From: Negadavirga shengliensis
Lineage (GTDB): Bacteria > Bacteroidota > Bacteroidia > Cytophagales > Cyclobacteriaceae
Reading direction: 5' to 3'
DNA length: 64,000 bases
Assembly: GCF_042652345.1 (NCBI RefSeq)
Contig: NZ_JBHSJJ010000002.1
Span: 1-64,000 of the forward strand
Shown here: one piece after another, positions 27,438 through 36,402 of the stretch
Numbering within the stretch: position 1 is the stretch's first letter
Layout: every line of letters begins with the position of its first letter
Translations under genes and position numbers: made by a program
The notes under the pieces: generated by a model
What the model saw: the letters and a program-made list of their open reading frames with translations, nothing else
Database searches by the model: none
Told to the model about the DNA's origin: nothing

Positions 27438-29876
27438 ATGATTAAGAATTATTTTAAAATCGCATTACAAAACCTCCGGAAAAACCCGGGATATGCACTG
27501 ATCAATATTGGGGGACTGGGTATCGGCATGGCATGCTGTCTGCTGATTTTTCAATATGTTGCGTTCGAATACAGCTTTGATGAATTTCATGAGAATGCCG
27601 GGGATATCTATCATATTTCCTGGGCACGGGTACAAAATGATGGGGAACCGAATATCATCGCATCTACAGGATGGTCCGTGGCCCCTGCCCTCGCTGAAGA
27701 GACACCGGAAGTGCTTCGCTTTGCCCGGGTTCATCCGGAATATGGCAGTGCGGTAATATCCAACCCCATCCAGCCGGACAAAACTTTCGAAGAAGATCGG
27801 CTTTATTATGTTGACTCCTCCTTTTTCCACATGTTCACTTACCCCCTGGTTTCCGGAGATCCTACCCGGGCTCTGGAACCCGGCACACTCTTGCTATCCC
27901 AATCGGCGGCACAAAAGTATTTTGGCAACGAAGACCCCATAGGGCAAATACTGGAGGTCAGGGGCTGGTTTGGTGGTGGTTTTCAGTTTAGCGGTGTCGT
28001 TAACGGTGTACTCCGGGATATTCCGGCCAACTCCCATCTCCAATTTGACTTTCTCCTCCCGGTGGCAGACCTTTTTCAAAAAAGTGACTACAACAACCCT
28101 TCAGCGGGCTGGGGTTGGAATAATTTTATCACCTACGTCCAGCTTCGCCCTGATGCAGACCTCACTGAGGTAGATAGAAAGTTTACAGAGATCTATATGC
28201 GTAACCGGCAAGAAGACTTCTGGCAGAGCAATGTAAGGGCATATGTCAATTCCCTACCCCTTCGGGATATTTATCTTAATGAAGACTTACCGCTTTCGCA
28301 TGTGGCGAAAGGAAGTTCCCGCGCGGTGTATTTCTTTACCGTCATCGGTTTGATCACCCTGCTGATTGCATTGGTCAATTACATTAACCTGGCTACAGCA
28401 GGTGCGCTCAGCAGGGCACGGGAAGTAGGCGTTCGCAAGGCGATTGGTGCACAAAAAGACCAGTTGGTTTTCCAGTTTCTTTGCGAATCCGCCCTAACGG
28501 TTCTCGTCTCAACGGTACTTGGGTTTGCGCTTGCGGGATTAGCTCTGACCATGGTTAATACCTGGGCGGATGTCAATCTCACATTTGCCTTATGGAACAG
28601 TTCTGGCTTTTGGACCGTATTTCCACTTCTCTTTTTAGTAGTTGTACTCCTCTCGGGATTGTATCCCGCATTTATGCTTTCCTCATTCAAGCCCAGGGAG
28701 GTGCTCAAAGGAAGCACCGGTACGTTTTCCGCCACCACGGGGATGAGACGGGGACTTATCGTGTTTCAGTTTACCATCTCCATCGTTCTCCTCGTCGGAA
28801 TCACAGTAGTTTATAAGCAGGTCAACTATATGCAGCATATGGAACTGGGAATGGATTTGGAACAGGTATTAACCATACCCGGACCCAGGCTAATCCCGAA
28901 TGGAATGGACAGAGTAAATGTTGTCGAAACTTTCACCCAGGAATTGTCCAGCCTCCAATCTGTAGGGAAGATCGGAACCTCCGGAACATTACCCGGAAAA
29001 GGATTTGCTTTTGGGACAAATAGCTTCAAGAAGGCCACAGCCGATCAATCAGAGGAAATAGCCGCTTCAGGGACCTCTATCGACACGGCCTTTGTGAGTC
29101 TTTATGGACTGGAATTGGTAGCCGGAGACATTCAAAACAGGTCTTACTCAGTACCGGAGGGAGAGCCCTCCCCTATCCTGATCAACGAAACCGCCGCTTA
29201 CTCCCTGGGCTTTGATACACCCGAAGATGCACTGGGAGAAGAGCTGTCCCACGGCCGGGTGATTGGTGTCCTGAAGGATTTCAACTGGTCCTCGGCCCAC
29301 CATACCCGGGAGAATATCATATTTTACCTGGATCCATACAATCATCACATTTCCATTAAAGTAGGAACGGAGAACCTGTCCCAGACCATTGCCGCGGTAG
29401 AAGCGCTATACAAGCAGCACTTTCCCGGAAACCCGTTCCAATACACCTTTGTGGATGAGCAGTTTGACCGGCAATACCGGAATGATCTGCGATTTGCCAA
29501 ACTTTTTACCGTATTTACTTCACTGGCTATCTTCATTGCCTGTCTGGGGCTGCTGGGGCTGGCCACTTACACCGCCAGGCAACGGACCAAAGAAATCGGC
29601 ATCCGGAAGGTATTGGGTGCATCCGTCAGTGGTGTCGTTGGGATGCTTTCTTCTGATTTTATAAAATTGGTATTGATGGCGTTTCTGATCGGTTCTCCCA
29701 TCGCCTGGTTCGTGATGAACAGATGGCTGGAAAACTATGCTTACCGCATTGATATGGAATGGTGGATGTTTGCCATTGCCGGGTTGGGAACTGTGGTCAT
29801 AGCCTTATTGACCGTGAGTTTCCAGTCTGTCAAGGTTGCGTTGGCCAATCCTGTTGAGTCACTTCGATCGGAGTGA
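27438..29876 (+). CDS. Permease P5, double FtsX/MacB-like
   Basis: 812 residues, the longest copy; N-terminus MIKNYFKIALQNLRKNPG. Loop motifs are REVGVRKAIGAQK (about 328) and KEIGIRKVLGAS (about 718). It ends in NPVESLRSE. It lies 83 bp after P4, completing the P3-P4-P5 run. The periplasmic cores differ strongly between the three while membrane and loop regions are conserved, which points to different cargo or partners with a common energising module. Confidence 0.9.
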   Translation: MIKNYFKIALQNLRKNPGYALINIGGLGIGMACCLLIFQYVAFEYSFDEFHENAGDIYHISWARVQNDGEPNIIASTGWSVAPALAEETPEVLRFARVHPEYGSAVISNPIQPDKTFEEDRLYYVDSSFFHMFTYPLVSGDPTRALEPGTLLLSQSAAQKYFGNEDPIGQILEVRGWFGGGFQFSGVVNGVLRDIPANSHLQFDFLLPVADLFQKSDYNNPSAGWGWNNFITYVQLRPDADLTEVDRKFTEIYMRNRQEDFWQSNVRAYVNSLPLRDIYLNEDLPLSHVAKGSSRAVYFFTVIGLITLLIALVNYINLATAGALSRAREVGVRKAIGAQKDQLVFQFLCESALTVLVSTVLGFALAGLALTMVNTWADVNLTFALWNSSGFWTVFPLLFLVVVLLSGLYPAFMLSSFKPREVLKGSTGTFSATTGMRRGLIVFQFTISIVLLVGITVVYKQVNYMQHMELGMDLEQVLTIPGPRLIPNGMDRVNVVETFTQELSSLQSVGKIGTSGTLPGKGFAFGTNSFKKATADQSEEIAASGTSIDTAFVSLYGLELVAGDIQNRSYSVPEGEPSPILINETAAYSLGFDTPEDALGEELSHGRVIGVLKDFNWSSAHHTRENIIFYLDPYNHHISIKVGTENLSQTIAAVEALYKQHFPGNPFQYTFVDEQFDRQYRNDLRFAKLFTVFTSLAIFIACLGLLGLATYTARQRTKEIGIRKVLGASVSGVVGMLSSDFIKLVLMAFLIGSPIAWFVMNRWLENYAYRIDMEWWMFAIAGLGTVVIALLTVSFQSVKVALANPVESLRSE

Positions 29877-30070
29877 AGGTGATCTGGTGATTGGGGAAGA
29901 TAAAGAATGGGATGAGATGTAAAGTGTTGAACATTGTATAAAATATAAATGACATTTGGAAAAGCTGTCTTATAGTTACCCTGGCTGTTTCAATGTAAGA
30001 CGAAACCCTTTCGCCCAATAAATCCGATTTTATATTTATCCCTTTCTAAAATTTTTTGTATTTCCAAAAT

Positions 30071-31300
30071 TCAAATTAAACCCATGGAAACCAACACCTT
30101 GTAGATACTTAGCCATCCCAAGCCCAAGGTAATCAGCCATACTACCCATGTGAGGACATTGACGGTTGGGGAGTTGGTATAACGGCCCATGAGTGTTTTT
30201 TTGTTGATGATCCAGATGACATAGGCTGACAGAAGGGGGAGCAATATGCCGTTGGCCAACTGGGCTATGGTGATCAACTGTACAGGTTTGATTCCCAACG
30301 ATGAAAACAAAAGACCCAAACCCAGGATCAGCGACACACTCCATTTCATGGATCGGCTGTGGAGAGCAGTGGACCAGCCAAAGCATCCCGCGATCACCAG
30401 CGCACCGGCCAACGGGGCAGTCATGGCGGAAGTCAGTCCCGCGGCAAAAAGTCCGAAAGCCATAAAATATTTGGCATATGCCCCCATCAGCGGCTCTAAC
30501 CCCACAGCCAGATCAGCAGCCCGGGTCACCTCCAGTGACTGGCCTTTTACTCCCGTAACCACGATAGCCATGGACACCAGCCCACCTATGATAACTGCTA
30601 TGCAGGTATCCATCCTGGCGTATTTGAGTCCACTGATATCCTTCCACCTTTGGGTCACAAGACTTGAATGCAGAAATAAGTTATATGGGACCACCGTGGT
30701 TCCCACTAATGCAACCGTGGTGATGATGTTACTTTCACTGACGGTGGGAACAAACCCCTCTATAAGGGCAGCCCAGTCAGGTGCACTCAAGAAGGCATTG
30801 ACCAAGAAGGCCAGACTCATCGAAACCACCAAAAAGGTCAAAACCCGGGCGATCTTTTGGTAGCTTCCCGTCAGCAAAAGCATGAATGCCAATATGCCGA
30901 TCAGCAGATTGATCAGGTTTACCTGAATTCCTCCGAAACTTATAAGGGATATGGGAACAAACATCTCTGCCCCCATGGTGGCACCGCTGATATTTCCCGC
31001 CTCGTAGGCTGCATTACCAAGGACAACAGCCAGTAACACGAGACTTAGCGACAAATATTTCAAAGCACCCTGTCTGACGGTAGCCGCTATATTTTCAGCC
31101 AGTCCCCTCTGCGTAACCAGGCCTATCCGGGCCGACATTTCCTGCAAGACGATTGTGGTGACAGTCGACAGACCCAACGCCCATAATAACTCATAACCAA
31201 AATTCACCCCTGCCAAAGTACATACTGTCACTGTACCGGGGCCGATAAAAGCCGCAGCAACAATAGGCCCCGGACCAAAGTATTTTTTCCAACTACCCAT
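30071..31300 (-). CDS. Nramp-superfamily transporter with non-canonical ion site
   Basis: A 409-residue integral membrane protein with about 11 TMs and an Nramp fold. At TM1 the canonical DPGN is GPGT (20-23, in AAFIGPGTVTV), and at TM6 the canonical MPH is VPYN (204-207, in VGTTVVPYNLFLH). Thus the Asp, Asn and Met that bind Mn/Fe in classical Nramps are all replaced. The same variant occurs widely in bacterial proteins labelled divalent-metal transporters. Without the Asp and Met, transition-metal transport is doubtful; the real substrate is unknown. It is monocistronic. Confidence 0.85.
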   Translation of the reverse strand: MGSWKKYFGPGPIVAAAFIGPGTVTVCTLAGVNFGYELLWALGLSTVTTIVLQEMSARIGLVTQRGLAENIAATVRQGALKYLSLSLVLLAVVLGNAAYEAGNISGATMGAEMFVPISLISFGGIQVNLINLLIGILAFMLLLTGSYQKIARVLTFLVVSMSLAFLVNAFLSAPDWAALIEGFVPTVSESNIITTVALVGTTVVPYNLFLHSSLVTQRWKDISGLKYARMDTCIAVIIGGLVSMAIVVTGVKGQSLEVTRAADLAVGLEPLMGAYAKYFMAFGLFAAGLTSAMTAPLAGALVIAGCFGWSTALHSRSMKWSVSLILGLGLLFSSLGIKPVQLITIAQLANGILLPLLSAYVIWIINKKTLMGRYTNSPTVNVLTWVVWLITLGLGWLSIYKVLVSMGLI

Positions 31301-31541
31301 TAAACCTGCGTAAGGTATAAACCGTGTCTATGGTTTCACATGCTATACTCATTGTACACACTTTCCACCGGCGGCGGATTTCTTTTTCTTTCATACAAAT
31401 TACAAGTAGGTCAAGCCAGGCCTTACCCCGATCACCCGCTACCGACAGCGCGGAAAAAAGCCATGGATAAATATGCTGCTTATTCCAATCAACCTTGCCC
31501 ATTAAATAAAGATAGGAATATCCAAAAAAATAGAAGCCAAA

Positions 31542-31565
31542 GGATCACGGAATTATTCGTGATCC
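31542..31565. promoter_or_regulatory. Perfect 8-bp inverted repeat in divergent promoter region
   Basis: GGATCACG (31542-31549) and CGTGATCC (31558-31565) are separated by 8 bases, between the Nramp-like gene (minus) and the ERCC4 nuclease gene (plus). No T-run follows, so an operator is more likely than a terminator. Otherwise the 31301-31696 interval shows no gene. Confidence 0.35.
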
Positions 31566-31696
31566 ATGAAATTCCGCTTATTGAGGTGATAATCTGTGCT
31601 CACGGAAACCCGAAAGGAGGCATCATTAAATTTCAACTATTTGTTTTTACCAATCAAGGATTTTGTAAATTAGTGAGGTATCCTAAACTTTTTCCT

Positions 31697-32377
31697 ATGT
31701 CCAAATTGCTGAAATCCTCTTACTTTTTGCCTTTACACGTCACTATCGATGACAGGGAACCGGCTGACATGGAAAATGAGTTCCTGAAAATGGGAAACAT
31801 GATCATCCTCCGGCAGCGGCTGACTGCAGGCGATTACCTTTTTGACGGGGATTTATTGATAGAAAGAAAGACCATCCCTGATTTTTGCAGCTCGATAAAA
31901 GACGGAAGATTGTTCGGTCAGACAGGAAGGCTGGTTAGAGGCCAGGTGCCCGCCTGTCTTATTTTGGAGGGAAAGAACAGTGATTTTAAGAAAACGCATT
32001 TTTCCTCGCGGGCCATCCAAGGTATTTTGCTCTCGATTTCTCTGGCATTCAGGCTTCCTGTCCTCAGGACCAAAAACATCAAAGAAACCACTCGGGTGAT
32101 GTTGCAAAGTTTCAAACAACTTACCCGTGACCGGCTGGAGAATCAAAGGTTTTACCCCCGAACCACTTTTTTCAAGAAGAGAAACAATCCCATGCTTTCC
32201 CAGAAAATCCATATCCTAGAAGGGTTTCCGGGAATAGGCGCCGATAAGGCAGAAAGGCTGTTGACGAAATTCGGCAACCTGCGTGCCGTGTTTACAGCAG
32301 ACCCCGGGGAACTTCTACAGGTACCGGGTATCGGGAAAAAGACCGTTGAGACTTTAATGGAAATTTTGAAAAAATGA
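31697..32377 (+). CDS. ERCC4 nuclease with helix-hairpin-helix domain, XPF-like
   Basis: 226 residues from ATG 31697; the longer upstream frame has no family similarity. The nuclease motif is complete: DDREP near 18-22, GDY near 45, and ERKTIPD at about 56-62, matching the GDx(n)ERKx3D site of XPF/Mus81/Hef. The C-terminus (about 172-226) holds two HhH motifs, FPGIGADKAERLL and VPGIGKKTVETL, for DNA binding. The layout equals the minimal crenarchaeal-type XPF (nuclease plus HhH2, no helicase). It should cut branched or flap DNA, probably as a dimer. Such stand-alone bacterial forms are less studied. Confidence 0.88.
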   Translation: MSKLLKSSYFLPLHVTIDDREPADMENEFLKMGNMIILRQRLTAGDYLFDGDLLIERKTIPDFCSSIKDGRLFGQTGRLVRGQVPACLILEGKNSDFKKTHFSSRAIQGILLSISLAFRLPVLRTKNIKETTRVMLQSFKQLTRDRLENQRFYPRTTFFKKRNNPMLSQKIHILEGFPGIGADKAERLLTKFGNLRAVFTADPGELLQVPGIGKKTVETLMEILKK

Positions 32378-32421
32378 AATTATTATATTGATTTTGCAAC
32401 TATAAAACAGTTACTTTTGTT

Positions 32422-32679
32422 ATGACAAAGCTGGATAAATTAAAACAAAGGCTATTGAGTAGACCAAAGGATTTCACATTTGAGGAATTGGTAAGTCTAT
32501 TGTCAAAGATTGGATATGAGGAAATAAAACTTGGTAAAACAGCCGGATCCAGGAAAGCGTTTTACCATCCCGAGAACCAACATATCATCAGGTTGCATAA
32601 GCCACACCCTAAAAATATTCTCAAAATGTATATCATCGATATGGTCATAAAAGAGCTTCAAAAAGTAAATGGGTTATGA
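32422..32679 (+). CDS. hicA: HicA-family mRNA interferase toxin
   Basis: An 85-residue toxin with the double-stranded-RNA-binding-like HicA fold: LVSLLSKIGYEEIKLGKTAGS, then HIIRLHKPHP and a C-terminal helix. HicA cleaves mRNA independently of ribosomes; a His in the beta-sheet region is catalytic, and His residues here lie in FYHPENQHII and LHKPHP. It overlaps hicB by 4 bp (ATGA), so the pair is translationally coupled in toxin-first order, as usual. Confidence 0.85.
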   Translation: MTKLDKLKQRLLSRPKDFTFEELVSLLSKIGYEEIKLGKTAGSRKAFYHPENQHIIRLHKPHPKNILKMYIIDMVIKELQKVNGL

Positions 32680-33035
32680 AGAATGTACTGAAATATAAAG
32701 CATTTATCGGATCTGTATCTTATAGTGCTGAAGATGAGGTTTTCTTTGGGAAACTTGAAGGAATAGATGATCTGGTTAGTTTTGAAGGAAAATCCGTTGA
32801 AGCGCTGAAGTCGGCTTTTGAGGAAGCTGTGGATGATTACTTGGATTTATGTAAAGAAACGGGAAAGCAGCCTTTGAAGTCATTTAAAGGAAGTTTCAAT
32901 GTCAGGGTACAACCCATCACCCACAGGAAAGCATTTTTAAAAGCCACGGAATTGGGTGTATCCTTAAATCAATTGGTAGAAAAGGCCTTGGAATCTTATC
33001 TTACAGATCAAAAAAAACAGTGGACATCTGATTGA
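32676..33035 (+). CDS. hicB: HicB-family antitoxin
   Basis: 119 residues. The N-terminal half is the degenerate RNase-H-like HicB fold (YKAFIGSVSYSAEDEVFFGKL, FEGKSVEALKSAFEEAVDDYL). The C-terminal half is a ribbon-helix-helix-like DNA-binding segment (FNVRVQPITHRKAFLKA, SLNQLVEKALESYL). It neutralises HicA and probably represses the operon. Both reading frames are intact, unlike the PIN pair at the window start. Confidence 0.88.
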   Translation: MKNVLKYKAFIGSVSYSAEDEVFFGKLEGIDDLVSFEGKSVEALKSAFEEAVDDYLDLCKETGKQPLKSFKGSFNVRVQPITHRKAFLKATELGVSLNQLVEKALESYLTDQKKQWTSD

Positions 33036-33079
33036 GTGAAATAAACCTGCTCCTACCCTTTAACCAATGACATTCACTC

Positions 33080-33511
33080 TCAAATATGCTCCAAAAACTC
33101 CGATGGGGTAAATACGGGGAGTATAGGGGAAGAAAATTTGTGATCTTTTGTATTTCTGGTAACGAAATAATCGGCACCATGATGAAGGGCTGTATAATAT
33201 TGCAGCGCGTCTTCTTTGTCTTTAAAGTTTGAAGCCGGCGCTTCCATCATGACTGATTTCCCTCCTCCCGCAATGCTGCAAGCTGCTACGAAATCCAACA
33301 ATTTAGACGCCGCATCTGGCAATTTGTAGATATTAAAAGAAAGGTAAATGAGATTGGCCATGCTGCTTTCGGAAATAAGCAGCGCTACTTTGTCTTTCGA
33401 TGTCAACTCAAGCAGCTTGACGGCGTTCACAAAATAAGGCTTTCTTTTTGAAATGATATCAAAAGCAACATCAGTATCAAGAAATACTTCAGGCAAACTT
33501 CCTTTTAACAT
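33080..33511 (-). CDS. Solitary PIN-domain protein
   Basis: 143 residues from ATG 33511; a longer frame to 33628 runs through repeat DNA and is not used. PIN hallmarks are VFLDTDVAFDII at the N-terminus, KDKEDALQYYTAL, and HGADYFVTRNTKDHKF near the end, giving the acidic triad of a VapC-like RNase. No antitoxin gene precedes it; the place where one would be expected is a palindromic dispersed repeat. It may be an orphan toxin, or its partner has been lost. Confidence 0.8.
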   Translation of the reverse strand: MLKGSLPEVFLDTDVAFDIISKRKPYFVNAVKLLELTSKDKVALLISESSMANLIYLSFNIYKLPDAASKLLDFVAACSIAGGGKSVMMEAPASNFKDKEDALQYYTALHHGADYFVTRNTKDHKFSSPILPVFTPSEFLEHI

Positions 33512-33523
33512 GGGATTTAATTT

Positions 33524-33686
33524 GGGACTTAAGAGAGAGGGTATACATTTGATAGCCATAGGTTGAAACCTACGGCTATCAGATCGGCCGTGCCTATGGC
33601 ACTTGTAACGAGTTCGGGGTCCTAACAAGTTTCCCGTATATTTAATGTTCTATGAAAAAGTGTAATTGCTAAATGGTTTTTCTTTT
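33524..33686. repeat. Dispersed palindromic repeat, copy A
   Basis: About 160 bp recur at 42931-43088 in the same orientation, from GGGACTTA to the AAAAAGTGTAATTGCTAAAT region. Near its left end lies a hairpin: GATAGCCATAGGTT and AACCTACGGCTATC, 14-bp arms with one mismatch and a 2-base loop. It has no coding frame and no transposase. It is REP-like noncoding DNA. The following 33698-33804 holds more palindromic sequence (GCTCC-TTA-GGAGC at 33698-33710; GGGTTTTAACCC). Confidence 0.75.
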
Positions 33687-33804
33687 GGATTTCTAAAGCT
33701 CCTTAGGAGCGGCGGATGTACTGACCATGGGTTTTAACCCTTGGCACGGATAGGGCTGTGTCGACGGCCTAAGATATACCAGCCCCTGGGCACAGATGTC
33801 CCTA

Positions 33805-34620
33805 TCAACTTGTAGGTAAGGCCCCCTGTTCTTCCTCGGGGTTAAGAAAGCCGGGAATCATCGCCATTAATAAATCTGTTTTTTGGATAAGTGCCGTATG
33901 TATGGTTCCTGGCAAAATCGCTAGCTGGGAAACGGGCATCGATAACTCGCCTAAGCTGCCACCGCCCAAAAGCTTGTATAATGCCAGGACATGCTCTGCC
34001 TGCACGATATCCGCATCACCAGCAACAATCAAAGCCGGAGCCTTAATGGTACGGATCTCATCCACTGGCCAATCTTGCTCTTTTTGTTCAAAAGCCCTGA
34101 TTTTATCCAATTGTCTGGACCAATCTCCGGGGCTTTTGCCCGCGTTTAGATATTCCCTATGATAAGGACTGCCTTCCAGTGCCTTCTCCATGAATTCCGG
34201 ACTAAACAGCGTTTTGAGATCCGGATGGTGTCCACTGCTCTTGATACTCACCGATGCCAAGATGAGTTTTCTCACCACAGTCGGCTTACGCATCGCTACC
34301 TGCAAAGCCACTCCGGCACCTGTACTGTAGCCAAAGATATCCGTTTGGGGTACATCCAAAACACGGAGAAATTCAATGACATCATCGGTAAGCTGCTCGT
34401 AGGAAAGTGGCCGCTCCGGGATATCAGTGGTATGGCCATATCCTTGAAATTCAGCGGCAATGACCTGTCTTTCTGCCGCCAGCAAAGAAATTAACTTCCC
34501 CAACGCAGTGCTGATCCCTGAAAATGCCCCGGGCAAAAGCAACAGTAGCTTGCATTTACCATATACTTCATAATACATCTTCAGCCCATTCACATTCGCA
34601 TGGTTTCCACTCTTTTTCAT
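33805..34620 (-). CDS. Alpha/beta hydrolase
   Basis: A 271-residue alpha/beta-hydrolase. The nucleophile elbow is GYSTG (in DIFGYSTGAGVALQVAM), the acid is the Asp in VAGDADIV, and the catalytic His is in GTIHTALI. The oxyanion region is LLLPGAFSG. There is no signal peptide. The substrate is unknown; the form is close to the esterase/haloperoxidase-like group. It is the last gene of a minus-strand series with a VOC protein, a cupin and an FMN reductase. Confidence 0.88.
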   Translation of the reverse strand: MKKSGNHANVNGLKMYYEVYGKCKLLLLLPGAFSGISTALGKLISLLAAERQVIAAEFQGYGHTTDIPERPLSYEQLTDDVIEFLRVLDVPQTDIFGYSTGAGVALQVAMRKPTVVRKLILASVSIKSSGHHPDLKTLFSPEFMEKALEGSPYHREYLNAGKSPGDWSRQLDKIRAFEQKEQDWPVDEIRTIKAPALIVAGDADIVQAEHVLALYKLLGGGSLGELSMPVSQLAILPGTIHTALIQKTDLLMAMIPGFLNPEEEQGALPTS

Positions 34621-34637
34621 CGTTGTGTTGCTTTATT

Positions 34638-35111
34638 CTAGTCTCCCTCCTGTGCCGAATATTTCACAATGTCGATCCCGACACCGTTAGGATCCTGTAT
34701 GGCGAAATGCCGGTCACCCCATGGCTCGTCCCGTATAGGTATTTTAATTTCCACACCCTTTTCTTTTAGCGCGGTGTAAACCTTATCCACGTCGTCTACC
34801 TCAATGGTGAGATACACGCCCTGACCCAGAAAAGCTTGATGGAACAAGGGTTGCTGACTTGGATGATCGGGCAGCAAAAAGCTGATCTCAGCTTCCCGCT
34901 CAGGCGTGTGAAGCAAGAGATAAAACTCATTTTCAAAGGTTACCCCAAAACCTAATGTTTGGGTATAAAATGCCTTTGTCTCCGCCATTTTTTTGGTGAT
35001 GATGCCTGCGTTTAATTTCATTTTTATTGGGTTTTCAGCCAGGGGGCCTGATTGAGAAAATACGTTTGCGGCCAGGCAAATTGCTGTGATGATGAAGGGT
35101 ATTTGTTTCAT
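34638..35111 (-). CDS. VOC family protein, possibly exported
   Basis: 157 residues. From ATG 35111 the first 20 residues (MKQIPFIITAICLAANVFSQ) look like a signal peptide, unusual for a VOC protein. An internal start at MKLNAGIITKK would give a normal cytoplasmic 127-residue VOC domain ending QDPNGVGIDIVKY. The choice is uncertain. It is 17 bp upstream of the hydrolase gene, probably in one transcript. Confidence 0.8.
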   Translation of the reverse strand: MKQIPFIITAICLAANVFSQSGPLAENPIKMKLNAGIITKKMAETKAFYTQTLGFGVTFENEFYLLLHTPEREAEISFLLPDHPSQQPLFHQAFLGQGVYLTIEVDDVDKVYTALKEKGVEIKIPIRDEPWGDRHFAIQDPNGVGIDIVKYSAQEGD

Positions 35112-35215
35112 TGTTTAGAAATTTTTGTTTGCGGGAGGAAGATCATCTGGATAGACGGAATGGGACATTAACTTAAACCCCTATCAAAAAATCCGTTTCC
35201 CGATCGCCGTTTATA

Positions 35216-35728
35216 TCATTTCTCACCTGCTGGAAGCATATCGGCCGTATCCACAGGCCAGCTATCATATTTTTGATAGAGTTCGAAAAACTTCTGCGGA
35301 TCAATGGGATTTTCACTCATTACCTCGTATAACCCTTCAAAAAACCCTTCTCGCTTTTGGGCAGGGTTAAACAAAAGCATCAATTTCACCGTCTCCTCTG
35401 TGTCATTGTGGAATCCGTGTGGCGTAAACCTTGGAACATACACCACGCCACCCGCAGGAATCTTTGCCGTTTTTTCAGCGAGGAGAACGGTCAAAGTACC
35501 CTCCAAGATGATGAAGGTTTCATCCATAAAACGGTGATAGTGCTGCTTTGCTCCTGTGAGGCCCGGGGCAATTGTGATTTCGTATACTCCCAACTGATCA
35601 TTGGAGTCCTCACTGGTGACTTTGAAAGTGGTGGACCCTCCTACCGCATCCAATATCCTGCCTTCACCCGGAAGCCTGATAAGGCTTCGGTCGGTCAGGA
35701 CATCCGTATATAAATTCTTCTCAGCCAT
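35216..35728 (-). CDS. Cupin-domain protein
   Basis: A 170-residue single-domain cupin. Motif 1 contains GAKQHYHRFMDETFIILEG and motif 2 VYVPRFTPHGFHNDTEE, with the usual His/Glu metal ligands present. It could be a small dioxygenase or a sensor-like cupin. Its start overlaps the end of the upstream FMN-reductase gene by 8 bp, so the two are coupled. Confidence 0.87.
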   Translation of the reverse strand: MAEKNLYTDVLTDRSLIRLPGEGRILDAVGGSTTFKVTSEDSNDQLGVYEITIAPGLTGAKQHYHRFMDETFIILEGTLTVLLAEKTAKIPAGGVVYVPRFTPHGFHNDTEETVKLMLLFNPAQKREGFFEGLYEVMSENPIDPQKFFELYQKYDSWPVDTADMLPAGEK

Positions 35729-36236
35729 ATTGAAGTGTTTTAAGTGCCTGACCTACCTGCTGATAGATATTCCCCTCGCTGGTATCGAAAAAACGGCCAA
35801 TAGCAAAAGCCCCTACTACTTCCGCTCCCAGAATGGAAAAGATGGCTTTGGCATGCTCCAGGGCACTGGCACCCCCGCTTTCCGCGGGTGAGGTGCTCAA
35901 TAGCCAAACCTGCTTTCCCAGCAGGATGCGATAGTCTTCCTGACTGCGGGATACCCAGTCCATTGTGTTTTTTAAAGCAGTGGTTACCGAAGCATTGTGC
36001 TCAGCTACGGATACTACGAAGGCATCGTGTTCCAGGAACAGCTCCCTCAGTCTGCGGGCAGGTTCGGGAACCCCTTCCTGTTTTTCCAAATCAACTGAAA
36101 AAATCGGCATCGGAAAATCCCTGAGGTCTATCAGGCTGGCCTGATGGCCGTTAAGCATTCCTGCCGCCTGCTCTATAATTTTCCGGTTGATGGACTCGGA
36201 GCTGTTGCTCCCGGCAAACAATAAGACTTTTTTCAT
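35721..36236 (-). CDS. NADPH-dependent FMN reductase
   Basis: A 171-residue flavodoxin-like reductase. The N-terminal FAGSNSSESINRK is the FMN phosphate-binding loop, and VAEHNASVTTALKNTMDW is the typical quinone/FMN-reductase segment (usually PEYNGSxPGxLKNAxDW). It reduces FMN or quinones with NADPH. It is first in the minus-strand series and divergent from the GlxA-type regulator at 36403, which is the obvious candidate to control it. Confidence 0.87.
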   Translation of the reverse strand: MKKVLLFAGSNSSESINRKIIEQAAGMLNGHQASLIDLRDFPMPIFSVDLEKQEGVPEPARRLRELFLEHDAFVVSVAEHNASVTTALKNTMDWVSRSQEDYRILLGKQVWLLSTSPAESGGASALEHAKAIFSILGAEVVGAFAIGRFFDTSEGNIYQQVGQALKTLQYG

Positions 36237-36402
36237 GGTAATGATTATTTTTAGTTAAGTGAATCTTCTTATAATAATTTGATTTAATTTTACCCATGAG
36301 ATACGTTCTTGTATCCATGTCAAATATGAAGGGAATTTTGCTGGTCAAAAAGTGGCATAAAAGACATTGTGAATAGGTGATCTTGCCAAAAAAGGAAAAC
36401 CC

